From Nannobrachium achirus (taxonomy: Eukaryota; Chordata; Actinopteri; Myctophiformes; Myctophidae), in assembly GCA_963921795.1 (NCBI GenBank), contig OY997655.1, positions 14,162,471 to 14,226,470 on the forward strand: a DNA stretch of 64,000 nt, in the 5' to 3' direction. Shown piece by piece: positions 20,855 through 31,226 of this stretch; position 1 is the stretch's first letter; each line of letters starts with the position of its first letter. The notes under the pieces were generated by a model, which was not told the origin of the DNA, searched no databases, and was given only the letters and a program-made list of their open reading frames with translations. The position numbers were made by a program, and so were the translations under genes.

Positions 20855-23800
20855 GTTAGGATGGTTAAAACCCTCTCTGTCACATTAGATTTTAACCACA
20901 TTAACCATTATTTTATGCTTTAACTATTAAAAAAAATGCAGATATGGTCTACACAAGCTCGGGCTTGTGCTATTTTTTGAAAAATGGAAATTTGTGCAAG
21001 TCTGAATATTTGGACCCTATTCTATAAATGTCTTCTAAATCCTTCCTCTAAATCAGTTCTCAAACCTTTTCGTGTCAAGTACCCCCAATATTACATGTAT
21101 TTGGCCGCGGAATGTTTTCCAGGGACCTCCTGGAAGCAGAGATTTGAGTTAAAAAAGTTTGCTTTGAATAATATATAGGCTTATACAAAGAATTTCCCTT
21201 TTTTTTTTTTTTTTTTTAAATAGCAGATATACAAGCTCGCTGCGAGCTTGTATATCTGCTATTTTTCAATAGCCAAAGTATAACATAATGTGGTTAAAAC
21301 ATTCCACGTCTTAAAGGGTAAAAGCTGTATTGTTATTCCTATTTCTTTTTGCGTTTTACTTGATTTTGCTGTCTTTTTTAATTGTTCGACATTAATACTA
21401 ATGTTGTGCTTATTTCAGTTTCAACCCGCCATGCTCAGCTGTCACTGTTAAGTGAGAACCACCTGCAGGAACTGTTACCCTTTTCCAACATGTTCATGAA
21501 AGGTAAAATCATGTCTTTATTACGTAATCTATCTATAAATGCGTATCTCGAGAACCGACCTGACCCGATGCGTGGTTTTCCCGAACCGGCGCGACACGTT
21601 CGGAATCTCCGTAAGGGGAGATGATTGTTGAGGCTGTTTTTGAGGAAAGCGGCGCAAGCGCTGACTCATTGTGACATCACATCATAAAAGGCTCTGACAT
21701 CACGTACGCCACAATGAGTCAACAAAAAATGCCACGGTTACGTATTTCACTAGTAAAGACCACACCATCAAACAATACCAGTTGGGTTGTATTTATTGAA
21801 TGGATACAGTGTGTATGAATGGAGACTGATTGAGGGATGGAGTAATGGGGATGAGAGGTTAAGGTGTGAAGTGTGCGTGGGCTGAGCGGGGAGCGATGGA
21901 GGGGCGAACGGCCGCTGGTGCAGATGAGCTGTGCGGTGTGGATGAGCCGTGTGGTGGAGATGGGCTGAAGAGGCATGGGTGCCCGTTGATCTGAATGGAG
22001 ACTGATCGAGGGATGTACTGAGAATGGTGTGGTGTAGATGGGTTGTGTGGTGTAGATGGGTTGAAGAGGCTTGGGGTGCTTGTTGATCTGGGTGCTAGCC
22101 GGTGGCAGTTGTTGGTTCCAGGGGGCGATGAACCCTGGGTGTTTGGCTTTGGGGTCCTCGGATCTGGAGTGGCGCCGAGGTCCACGGATCTGGAGTGGCG
22201 CCGATTTACGCTTTAAGGCCCCAAAAGTGGTGCTTGTTTGTCACGAACACATGGCATGGGCAGGGTTGGACCACTGGAACGGATGTAGACGGACTTCGCA
22301 GGTAGAGGATCGAGGCATTCGATTATGGGATGGTGGGAGGTATGGAGAGAACATCTGTGGAGAGAGTCAGGACAGGGAGAGAAGTGGACAGGTAGTTGGG
22401 CCATGCTAGAAATTCAGAGGGATAGCATCGTTGGTGTAAATTAGTTGTAAGTTAAGTCGGATGGAATGTTGATCCATGCATTAGTTAGAGGCAAGCGCCC
22501 TTGAGGTCTTTTCCTGGGAACAACCCGGGAGAGTAAAGGAAGGTTAGTTTAGTTCGATCGGTGTGAACGATATGGGGTGTAGATAGGGGTGACAATTGGT
22601 TGTACGGGTGTATGAGGAAGGAGCGGCTGGACAGGAATGGGTTAGGGTAATCGTAGCAGTGAATACTGAAGTGAATACTGGAGTGAATACTGGAGTGAAT
22701 ACTGGAATGAATACGGGAGTGAATACTGGAGTGACGGCGGAGGTGGCGATGGAACCAGGTCCGAGTGATAACGGTGCCGGTTTCAGAAATGAATAGTGGA
22801 TAGGAAGGTGAAGCGTTTTGGGACCGGCGGGTATGGAGGTGGCGCACGAGTGGCTCGAAGGGACTGAGGGGTGAATTTAGCTTAAGGTAAATGGGAGTCG
22901 ATGGTCCGTATTGGTCCGTTTTACCGTGCCTGAGCGTGTAGATTAGGGTGGAAGGGTCTAGAATTGTCAGGTCGGCGAGGCAGGGGTGGTGAGCCGGATT
23001 GAAACTGGTATTGGACGCGGTGAACTCCGAACACCTGAGGAACCCGTAAAAGGCCAGGAGGAATACTGGTTCGAGTGTGGAGTCGGTGGATGGGTTGGCG
23101 TAGCCGGAACGGAGTACCGAGATACAATCGGCGAGTGGTGAGGTGAGGGGTTGGCGGCTAGGAGGATGGCGTGGCTCGTACCGTCTAATGCCTTTAAGAA
23201 GCAAAGAGACATGGGGATGTGAATGGAAGGGGTGAGGAGCGCCGGTGAGGAGTTTCGATACGAAGTTAATACCGGCGAGGTAAGCACGGATAGTGGACGA
23301 GGGCATGGACCGGGAAGTGTGGCAGTGGCTGATGTAGGAGGCGAGTGTGGCTAGGTCTAGGGACGGGAATGGTAGCGCATAGGCGGAGTGAAATAATTGG
23401 AAATTCTCCAGGCGGTCCAGTAGGAGGACAGGGTGGACGGCGCGAGTGACAGGAGAATGGTTTGTTGGGCGTGGTGTATGAGGTGGCGGAGAGTGTGGTC
23501 TATGGGAAGGTCATGTGAGAAAACGGAGGTACCGGAGTGGGGTGGATGTCCGCGTCTGGAGCCAGTAGCCTGAATTCCTGGAAGAGAAAACGATAAAGTG
23601 AGTCAGCAATGGTATTAAGGTAACCGGGAATATGGGCGGCACGGATAATGAATTCCTGGAAGAGAAAACGAGAAAGTGAGTCAGCAGGAGCCAGTAGCCT
23701 GAATTTCTGGAAGAGAAAACGAGAAAGTGAGTCAGCAATGGTATTAAGGTGACCGGGAATATGGGCGGCACGGATAATGAAGTTATCCAGGTGAGCCGTC

Positions 23801-26800
23801 TGAGGAGGGACATGATGGGGAGTGAGGAGGAACGGCCTTTGTTAATGATATCTACGGTGGTTTGATTGTCTGAGTGGATGAGGACGGAGCGGCGGCACGG
23901 ATAATGAAGTTATCCAGGTGAGCCGTCTGAGGAGGGACATGATGGGGACTCGGAAGTGAGGAGGAACGGCCTTTGTTAATGATATCTACGGTGGTTTGAT
24001 TGTCTGAGTGGATGAGGACGGAGCGGCTGGTCCATTCTGAACCCCAAAGGGAAGCCGCTACTACGATGGGATAAAGCTCATACATGGCGGAGGAATGGTG
24101 GGGGTCGCACTGGGGATCTAGCATCTCTTTCGGCCATTCGTCCGCGAACCAGCGCCCACGGTAGTAGCCTCCGTAGCCTACGGAGGGTGCGGCATCAGTG
24201 AATAGCTGGAGGTCCTCTGGTGAGGAGTGAAAATTGTCATAGAAAAACTAATGCCGTTCCAGTTATGGAGGAGGACTCGCCAGAGCCTGAGCTCCATTCT
24301 GCACTCTTGTGAGAGTGGGGCCTGGTGGTGGAGGGATGGGACGGAGGAGGCTAGTGAGAGGAGGTGGGAGATGAACGAACGGCCTTGGGGGATAATGCGG
24401 GTTGCGAAATTGAGGTGGCCTAGGAGTTGGAGTAGTTGCTGTTTGTGCAGGAGGTGGTGTCTGAGAAGTTTGCCACGATTAGGGTGATTCTGTCCAATTT
24501 TTCCTGGGGAAGGGCTGAAGTGGGGAATAGAGAAGAATGCTGGAATGAATACTGGAATGAATACTGGCTAGGTCCATGATTATTTGCAAATAATCATCCA
24601 GCTCCTGCCTGCGGTAGGGGAAAATAGAACAAATGGCATTCCGGTAGATGGAGAAGGCCAGGACGAACTCTGTAGGGGAGAGAATGGTGGGGTTAGTGGA
24701 GGAGTTGAGGTCGCGGAGGGTGATGGACACCTCTCCGCAGTCTACGGTCCTGGCCTGGTGGGAAAAAGCAGAGGGTTTGGTTAAGGCAGCTAGGTCCACG
24801 TCCGTACCCTGGAAGATCTGGAGGCGAAGTGTGTTTGAAACCGGCATCAGGTTGACATGGAAATGCATTTGGTATGGTGGAGGCTGAAGTGGGGAATAGA
24901 GAAGAATAATGGAATGAATAATGGAATTAGCCGGCGTGGGTTAACGGGGGGAATGGAGGTTAGAAATGGAGGCGGTTAGCGGGGACGGACGTTGAGTTGC
25001 ATTTATTGAGATTAAGAAGGAGGAAGGGAGGGAGGGAAGGAGGCACAGAAGGAGGAAGGGAGGGAGGGAGGAGGAAGGGAGGGAGGGAAGGAGGCATGGA
25101 AGGAAGGGAGGAGGCACGCTGTGCCGGTTGGAGGAGGCACGCTGTGCCGGTCGGAGGGAGGAGGAGGTATTCATCATGGGCTGCTTTGAGGGAGCCTGGA
25201 GATGGTGGGTATGGGTGGGCATGCGACATGGGCTGTGGAACTTCGTACCTGGAAAATGCATGACAAAACAAACAAGGGAACAGTTGTGAACGTGGTTAGC
25301 ACTGGAAGACGAGTAGGCTGTCACTGGCTATATCGCTGGACTGAAGGCAGCTGTGGGTGGGAGGGGATGTTGTAATGGTTTAGCACTGGAAGCCAGGTAG
25401 GCAGTCGCAGGCTATGGCTGCTAGGCTTAAAGGCAGCCGTGATAGTAATGGCTAGGAGGGGATGAATGGCTAGAGGGGGATGTTGAATGGTTAGCACTGG
25501 AAGCTAGGTAGGCAGTCGCTGGCTATGGCTGCTGCCTGGGCTGAAGGCAGCCGTAATTGAAATGGCTAGAGGGGGAAGTTGTAATGGTTTAGCACTGGAA
25601 GCCAAGTAGGCAGTCGCTGGCTATGGTTACTGGGCTGAAGGCAGACGTGAAGGAATGGCTAGAGGGGGATGTTGTAATGGTTAGCACTGGAAGCTAGGTA
25701 GGCAGTCGCAGGCTATGGCTGCTAGGCTTAAAAGCAGCCGTGATAGTAAAGGCTAGGAGGGGATGTTGTAGTGGTATAGCACTGGAAGCCGGGTAGGCAG
25801 TCGCTGGCTATGGCTGCTGCCTGGGCTGAAGGCAGCCGTAATTGAAATGGCTAGAAGGGGAAGTTGTAATGGTTTAGCACTGGAAGCCAAGTAGGCAGTC
25901 GCTGGCTATGGTTACTGGGCTGAAGGCAGACGTGAAGAAATGGCTAGAGGGGGATGTTGTAATGGTTAGCACTGGAAGCCAGGCAGGCAATCGCTGGCTG
26001 TGGCTAGAGGCCTAGACCAGCTATGGATGCAATGTTGGTAGGTGTAGTTTGGAATAAATGCTGAGCCTGCCTTAAATGGTGCAATGGTTACTGTGGAATT
26101 CTGCCTGGGCATACGAGGATAGGGACAGAATGTAATGCGACGATGTGATGTCACAACAATGTGTTGTCATGGGTCAGCTATAGACATACAGCATAGCATT
26201 TAATGGGCATACGAGGGACATTAGCAGAATATATTCCACGATGGTGTGATGTCGCAACAATGTGATGTCGTGGGTCAGCTCTAGACATGCGGTATAGCAT
26301 ACAAAGGCATACAAGAGACACAGGCAGAATGTGATGTCACGATGAGATGTCACGACAATAGATGTCATAACGGGTTAGCAGCTATAGACATTGAGGCATT
26401 ACTCACTCACAGATATACGTATGGACAAGGTGTGACAGTTTTCATAGTTAACTGTGACCTACGTTTGCAAGACAATTAACACATGGAGGTGGCAGAGAGC
26501 ACGTGCGTAAAAATGTATGCATGAAGATTAGGTGGTGGAGAATGTGGGGAGGGGAGGTGAATGTCACGTTTTAATCAATAGCGCAATGGGACGCTGATGA
26601 GAGAAATAGTGTGGGGAGTGGTTAATAACCCGAAGGGATGGGTGGATGTATGGATGATTAGATAAGCTGTTTAGGATCATGCGGTGTTAGCTTTTAGACA
26701 CCGTTTATTAGATATAGAACAAGATAGTGAGCTGGTGAGGACGATGGGGGGAGGAGTGGTGACTATGGACAGATAGATGTATGGATGAATATGATTCGGA

Positions 26801-29800
26801 GCTTTGTTGGATCACAGTGAATGTAGGGCTGCAATGGAAATGATCATTGTAAAATACCATTGCTCTAGCCTGTATGTTGTTGGGACTGATAGTATTCAGT
26901 GAATCAATGTAGAATGGTGGAGGTTGACGAATGAGTAGGTGGGGATGTGCTGTGGGTATAGGAGTCGGGTGTGAGAAAAGAAACTTAGCTTTGAGTGTTG
27001 GACAGGAAATCATGGGCACGGCTGAGCAACTCAGGATCTGGGAGTGACGTCATCGCTGTGAGTTGTAGCAGAGTCCCGTGGAGCGAGCCGGTTTTGAATG
27101 GCGGCGTGGGAGAAATAGGCTATTTCGCTAGCCGCGGAGGTGTCTTGAACACCGTGGCGGTCGGGACTGGACTGACTGGTTGTGTGAGGATAGGACTGGT
27201 GTGGTGTTGTGATGTGCCGAACCGGGACTGCCTCGAGACGGCGTGTGGAACCGGGCCGCTGGCGAAACATGTTAAAGTTAGTGGCCACGGAATGAAAACA
27301 GGACTGTGAGGTTGGTGTTTGATCTCGCTAGCTGGTGCTGGATAGAAGTGATGGCATCGCTGTAGTAGTACGAGCTGGCATCTGTTGTGGGTTGTAGGAG
27401 GAGGAATTGTAGGCCTACGTTTGTAGTTAATATTATTTAATCGGTTCGGTTGACCCAGGGACGTGTTGGTGAGCCTGAGCTTGTGTGTGTCCATGCGAGA
27501 AATGGATCAGAGGGTAGCAGGTGGAGGTGGTCGTGTATAAATACAACCCTTGGTTGGTTTCAGGGAGGAGATAGGGGAGGAGTTGTTATCAATGGGATCA
27601 CTAGCAGGTGAGCTTGGGAGGAGTAGAAGTCAGCCAGATTGAAGGCAATGACGTAGTGGGGAGATAGTTCTCCGGTGTGGTCTTTTTCCTCCTGAACTTA
27701 TGTTGTGCCAACGGCATTTCACTAGTATAGACCACACCATCAAACAATACCAGTTGGGTTGTATTTATTGAATGGATACAGTGTGTATGAATGGAGACTG
27801 ATTGAGGGATGGAGTAATGGGGATGAGAGGTTAAGGTGTGAAGTGTGCGTGGGCTGAGCGGGGAGCGATGGAGGGGCGAACGGCCGCTGGTGCAGATGAG
27901 CTGTGCGGTGTGGATGAGCCGTGTGGTGGAGATGGGCTGAAGAGGCATGGGTGCCCGTTGATCTGAATGGAGACTGATCGAGGGATGTACTGAGAATGGT
28001 GTGGTGTAGATGGGTTGTGTGGTGTAGATGGGTTGAAGAGGCTTGGGGTGCTTGTTGATCTGGGTGCTAGCCGGTGGCAGTTGTTGGTTCCAGGGGGCGA
28101 TGAACCCTGGGTGTTTGGCTTTGGGGTCCTCGGATCTGGAGTGGCGCCGAGGTCCACGGATCTGGAGTGGCGCCGATTTACGCTTTAAGGCCCCAAAAAG
28201 TGGTGCTTGTTTGTCACGAACACATGGTTTGGAATAAATGCTGAGCCTGCCTTAAATGGTGCAATGGTTACTGTGGAATTCTGCCTGGGCATACGAGGAT
28301 AGGGACAGAATGTAATGCGACGATGTGATGTCACAACAATGTGTTGTCATGGGTCAGCTATAGACATACAGCATAGCATTCAATGGGCATACGAGGGACA
28401 TTAGCAGAATATATTCCACGATGGTGTGATGTCGCAACAATGTGATGTCGTGGGTCAGCTCTAGACATGCGGTATAGCATACAAAGGCATACAAGAGACA
28501 CAGGCAGAATATGATGTCACGATGAGATGTCACGACAATAGATGTCATAACGGGTTAGCAGCTATAGACATTGAGGCATTACTCACTCACAGATATACGT
28601 ATGGACAAGGTGTGACAGTTTTCATGGTTGACTGTGACCTACGTTTGCAAGACAATTAACACATGGAGGTGGCAGAGAGCACGTGCGTAAAAATGTATGC
28701 ATGAAGATTAGGTGGTGGAGAATGTGGGGAGGGGAGGTGAATGTCACGTTTTAATCAATAGCGCAATGGGACGCTGATGAGAGAAATAGTGTGGGGAGTG
28801 GTTAATAACCCGGGGATGGGTGGATGTATGGATGATTAGATAAGCTGTTTAGGATCATGCAGTGTTAGCTTTTAGACACCGTTTATTAGATATAGAACAA
28901 GATGGTGAGCTGGTGAGGACGATGGGGGGAGGAGTGGTGACTATGGACAGATAGATGTATGGATGAATATGATTCGGAGCTTTGTTGGATCACAGTGAAT
29001 GTAGGGCTGCAATGGAAATGATCATTGTAAAATACCATTGCTCTAGCCTGTATGTTGTTGGGACTGATAGTATTCAGTGAATCAATGTAGAATGGTGGAG
29101 GTTGACGAATGAGTAGGTGGGGATGTGCTGTGGGTATAGGAGTCGGGTGTGTGAAAAGAAACTTAGCTTTGAGTGTTGGACAGGAAATCATGGGCACGGC
29201 TGAGCAACTCAGGATCTGGGAGTGACGTCATCGCTGTGAGTTGTAGCGGAGTCCCGTGGAGCGAGCCGGTTTTGAATGGCGGCGTGGGAGAAATAGGCTA
29301 TTTCGCTAGCCGCGGAGGTGTCTTGAACACCGTGGCGGTCGGGACTGGACTGACTGGTTGTGTGAGGATAGGACTGGTGTGGTGTTGTGATGTGCCGAAC
29401 CGGGACTGCCTCGAGACGGCGTGTGGAACCGGGCCGCTGGCGAAACATGTTAAAGTTAGTGGCCACGGAATGAAAACAGGACTGTGAGGTTGGTGTTTGA
29501 TCTCGCTAGCTGGTGCTGGATAGAAGTGATGGCATCGCTGTAGTAGTACGAGCTGGCATCTGTTGTGGGTTGTAGGAGGAGGAATTGTAGGCCTACGTTT
29601 GTAGTTAATATTATTTAATCGGTTCGGTTGACCCAGGGACGCGTTGGTGAGCCTGAGCTTGTGTGTGTCCATGCGAGAAATGGATCAGAGGGTAGCAGGT
29701 GGAGGTGGTCGTGTATAAATACAACCCTTGGTTGGTTTCAGGGAGGAGATAGGGGAGGAGTTGTTATCAATGGGATCACTAGCAGGTGAGCTTGGGAGGA

Positions 29801-30706
29801 GTAGAAGTCAGCCAGATTGAAGGCAATGACGTAGTGGGGAGATAGTTCTCCGGTGTGGTCTTTTTCCTCCTGAACTTATGTTGTGCCAACAGCATTGAAT
29901 GTCATCAGTATGACGTATGACGTGTTCTGATGTCACACATCTAGCTGCTGCATCATTATGATGTGTTCTGATGCAAAATGGAAAGCCAATAAGGCTGCTA
30001 TAGTGGGCATGTCATATAGGTCACCATTTTCAAAATATTTCCAAAGAAACAAAAATGTTGGCTTTTATAATAATTTGACAATGCATCCTGTGTTGACAGA
30101 CACTCAAGTGAAGGTGTCCTTCTACGCTGGTCTGTCTAACTCTGGGGTTGTTGGACCGTTTGATTCTGACACCACTGTGGTCTACTCCAGATTCCTGACT
30201 AACGTCTACTGGGACTACGATCTAAACACAGGTAGGTGAAGGAATTAAGGCAGAGGCCCAATTTGTTTACAACATGGCCGCTAAGCATAGAGCCTATTGA
30301 TTCACTCTTACCAACTATTGGCCTATGCATGTTATCGACACTGTCTGTCTGAAACCTGTTATCCAAAATGATCAAGGAAATGGAGAAAAATGAACACGAT
30401 CAAATAATTTAACTTTAGTTGCAATTCCTCCGTCTTTTTTTACATGTCTAAACTACGTCTAATCGCTAGTCTAAAATTGGTCTAAAATTGGTCAATAATC
30501 TTTAGACGTCAAAGCTTAGATTAGATTAGACATTGATTAGACGTCTAATAGATGTCTATATGTCTATATAACTGTTGAAATAACGTCTAATCAATGTCTA
30601 GTCTAAGCTTATAGAAATCTAAAAAACATTCTCTTTTAGACACATTTTAGACAGACCTCTAATATCCGTCTATGGCTCAGTGGGATGGTTTATTCAAACA
30701 ATTGTA

Positions 30707-30800
<94 letters not shown>

Positions 30801-31127
30801 ATGCGTGTGTATTCTTCAGGCGTCTTCACAACAACGGGTAATTCGCATTACGACGTCGAAGTCTATTACTTCAGATTCACAGCGGCCTTCTCTGTACCAT
30901 CATCGTCGTCGGGGGAGCAGTGCATCCAAATGTTCAGGAACGACCAGCCTCTCACGTATAACTGTGGCTACAGCCCCGGACCAGTCCACTATGTATCCAA
31001 CGGAGCCATCGTAGAGACCAGGGGGAAAGACAGGATTTACATGCGTTTACCCGCCGGCTGGAAGCTCCACGATAGCGACAGCAGCCACAACATGTTCAGT
31101 GGTGTCATGATCTACAGGTGCACCTAA
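20380..31127 (+). CDS. secreted coiled-coil C1q-domain protein (C1q-like)
   Basis: Four exons (20380-20854, 21419-21502, 30100-30231, 30820-31127), all joined in phase 1, give about 332 residues. Residues 1-20 form a signal peptide (MNSRGALLVLFVLRLSKAGA). Residues about 53-120 are four tandem 17-residue units LRDIVIEQREKLRHTEE-like, then a charged helical stretch to about 158. Exons 3-4 encode a C1q domain beginning QVKVSFYAGLSNSG with VYSRFLTNVYWDYDLNTGVF, YYFRFTAAF, GGAIVET-like NGAIVETRGKD and MFSGVMIYRCT at the C-terminus. C1q-domain proteins trimerise and act extracellularly in recognition, adhesion or synapse signalling; no ligand can be inferred. There is no collagen region, as in cerebellin- or fish C1q-like proteins. 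The GTG upstream of the ATG is not used in this model. Confidence 0.85.
20536..20739 (+). repeat. four coding 51-bp tandem repeats
   Basis: Units start at 20536, 20587, 20638 and 20689. They encode LRDIVIEQREKLRHTEE, LRDIVIEQREKLRDMER, LRDIVIEQREKLRHTEE and LRDIVIEQRERLRTLEA. Units 1 and 3 are identical at the protein level, suggesting duplication of a two-unit block. Confidence 0.95.
20860..21310. mobile_element. hAT-like MITE remnant filling C1q intron 1
   Basis: TTTTAACCACATTA near 20891 and TAATGTGGTTAAAA near 21287 are inverted. Two hairpins lie inside (20928-20978, 21218-21266) with a CAGTTCTCAAACCTTTTCGTGTCAAG hAT-like segment between them. The layout parallels the CAGGGGCGTCACA family. 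Confidence 0.65.
21218..21264. repeat. GATCTACAAG-type hairpin, perfect 23-bp arms
   Basis: AAATAGCAGATATACAAGC + TCGC, one spacer base, then the exact reverse complement. This copy has GATATACAAG in place of GATCTACAAG on both arms. Confidence 0.9.
21419..21502 (+). CDS. C1q-like gene exon 2
   Basis: Acceptor TTATTTCAG ends at 21418; donor GTAAAATC starts at 21503. It encodes STRHAQLSLLSENHLQELLP and FSNMFMK, a linker before the C1q domain. Phase is 1 on both sides. Confidence 0.75.
21744..22254. repeat. split repeat A1
   Basis: 511 bp, nearly identical to 27716-28227. Visible differences are an A/T change near 21755 and one A fewer in CCCCAAAAGTGG. Confidence 0.9.
22485..23520 (-). pseudogene. 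tyrosine recombinase of the Ngaro/DIRS element, truncated
   Basis: The minus strand encodes LATLASYISHCHTSRS, MPSSTIRAYLAGINFVSKLL, VFLLAFYGFLRCSEFTAS, TDQYGPSTPIYLKL and RTWFHRHLRRH. The RCSE arginine is the first catalytic Arg expected in YR enzymes of DIRS-order elements. Downstream, a 12-bp minisatellite encodes (IHSS)n, and the conserved C-terminal block with the second His-x-x-Arg and the tyrosine nucleophile is absent. Upstream, near 23400, the frame shifts by one base. DIRS-type recombinases integrate a circular DNA intermediate; this copy should be inactive. Confidence 0.75.
22664..22735. repeat. 12-bp minisatellite GAATACTGGAGT inside the recombinase
   Basis: About six units. Short runs of the same motif recur at 24539-24568 and 24903-24925. 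Confidence 0.9.
23557..24025 (-). repeat. tandem segmental duplications in the RNase H/spacer region
   Basis: A block with TCCTGGAAGAGAAAACGA occurs at about 23577, 23652 and 23706. A block of about 120 bp from GGCACGGATAATGAAGTTAT occurs at 23767 and 23893 and duplicates the codons for HSDNQTTVDIINKG. Confidence 0.85.
23852..24478 (-). pseudogene. RT thumb/connection and RNase H of the Ngaro/DIRS element
   Basis: The minus strand gives LLGHLNFATRIIPQGRSFIS (RT thumb/connection), LRLWRVLLHNWNGISFS, then after a frameshift at about 24243 LQLFTDAAPSVGYGGYYRG, MYELYPIVVAASLWG and HSDNQTTVDIINKGRS. TDAA, the Glu of YELYP and HSDN are the three acidic residues expected of RNase H. The upstream RT palm with its catalytic aspartates is missing: the gag-like remnant follows almost directly. 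Confidence 0.75.
24479..24868 (-). pseudogene. gag-like remnant of the Ngaro/DIRS element
   Basis: The minus strand reads LTKPSAFSHQARTVDCGEVS, LSPTEFVLAFSIYRNAICSI and RRQELDDYLQIIMDLA. This resembles the conserved ORF1 block of fish Ngaro/DIRS-like elements, as far as I recall. It runs into (IHSS)n from the 12-bp motif and ends. No zinc knuckle was seen. Confidence 0.55.
25010..25160. repeat. GGAGGAAGGGAGG purine-rich tract
   Basis: Degenerate GGA/GGGA units on the + strand inside the Ngaro element, followed by two copies of GGAGGAGGCACGCTGTGCCGGT-type sequence. Confidence 0.8.
25290..26040. repeat. 92-98 bp tandem repeats in the Ngaro element
   Basis: Eight units keyed on TAGCACTGGAAGC start near 25297, 25381, 25492, 25590, 25682, 25777, 25875 and 25967, mostly 92-98 bp apart. 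Each also holds GGCAGTCGCTGGCTATGG and GCTGAAGGCAG. On the coding strand they lie 5' of gag. Confidence 0.9.
26048..27715. repeat. split repeat B1
   Basis: About 1.67 kb, starting TTTGGAATAAATGCTGAGCC and ending GTGCCAACGGCATT. Nearly identical to 28228-29896, with a handful of substitutions and a 2-bp length change near 26633/28812. Confidence 0.9.
27716..28227. repeat. split repeat A2
   Basis: 512 bp copy of A1, sandwiched directly between B1 and B2. Confidence 0.9.
28228..29896. repeat. split repeat B2
   Basis: Second copy of B, ending GTGCCAACAGCATT at the right edge of the element, 203 bp before C1q exon 3. Confidence 0.9.
30100..30231 (+). CDS. C1q-like gene exon 3: start of the C1q domain
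   Basis: Acceptor TGTTGACAG ends at 30099; donor GTAGGTGA starts at 30232. Encodes TQVKVSFYAGLSNSGVVGPF and VYSRFLTNVYWDYDLNT, the first strands of the C1q jelly roll. The frame is open further upstream, but that part is not C1q-like and is read as intron. Confidence 0.85.
30709..30800. repeat. (GT)n microsatellite before C1q exon 4
   Basis: About 90 bp of TG ending 19 nt before the acceptor AG at 30818-30819. Confidence 0.95.
30820..31127 (+). CDS. C1q-like gene exon 4: rest of the C1q domain
   Basis: Acceptor ATTCTTCAG ends at 30819; TAA at 31125-31127. It encodes VEVYYFRFTAAFSVP, EQCIQMFRNDQPLTYNCGY, NGAIVETRGKDRIYMRLPAG and MFSGVMIYRCT. Two cysteines (EQC, YNC) could form an internal disulphide. 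Confidence 0.9.
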
Positions 31128-31226
31128 TGTTGCCGGGAGGGGGGGGAGGACCTTTTTCTTATTTCCACATAACAACTCAAAGGTATATTAATGACAATAT
31201 TGAAAATGGTTGGTTCTCCCCTTTAA

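Larger units (their letters stand above)
21744..29896 (-). mobile_element. Ngaro/DIRS-type tyrosine-recombinase retroelement with split direct repeats, defective
   Basis: The layout on the + strand is A1 (21744-22254), interior, B1 (26048-27715), A2 (27716-28227), B2 (28228-29896). All coding remnants are on the minus strand in the order gag-like (24868 to 24479), RT thumb/RNase H (about 24478 to 23852), tyrosine recombinase (about 23520 to 22485). Split direct repeats plus RT, RNase H and YR but no integrase define the Ngaro/PAT branch of DIRS-order elements. A1/A2 and B1/B2 differ at only a few positions, so the insertion is recent. It has no target duplication; the junction trinucleotide ATT is shared by the left flank, the A/B junctions and the right flank, as expected of YR integration. 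The RT palm is missing and frames are broken, so this copy cannot be autonomous. Confidence 0.85.

Noticed and set aside
26708..29672. Paired 103-, 104- and 124-codon frames in B1 and B2
   Set aside because: They occur twice only because they lie in the duplicated B repeats. They have no domain and overlap each other on both strands.
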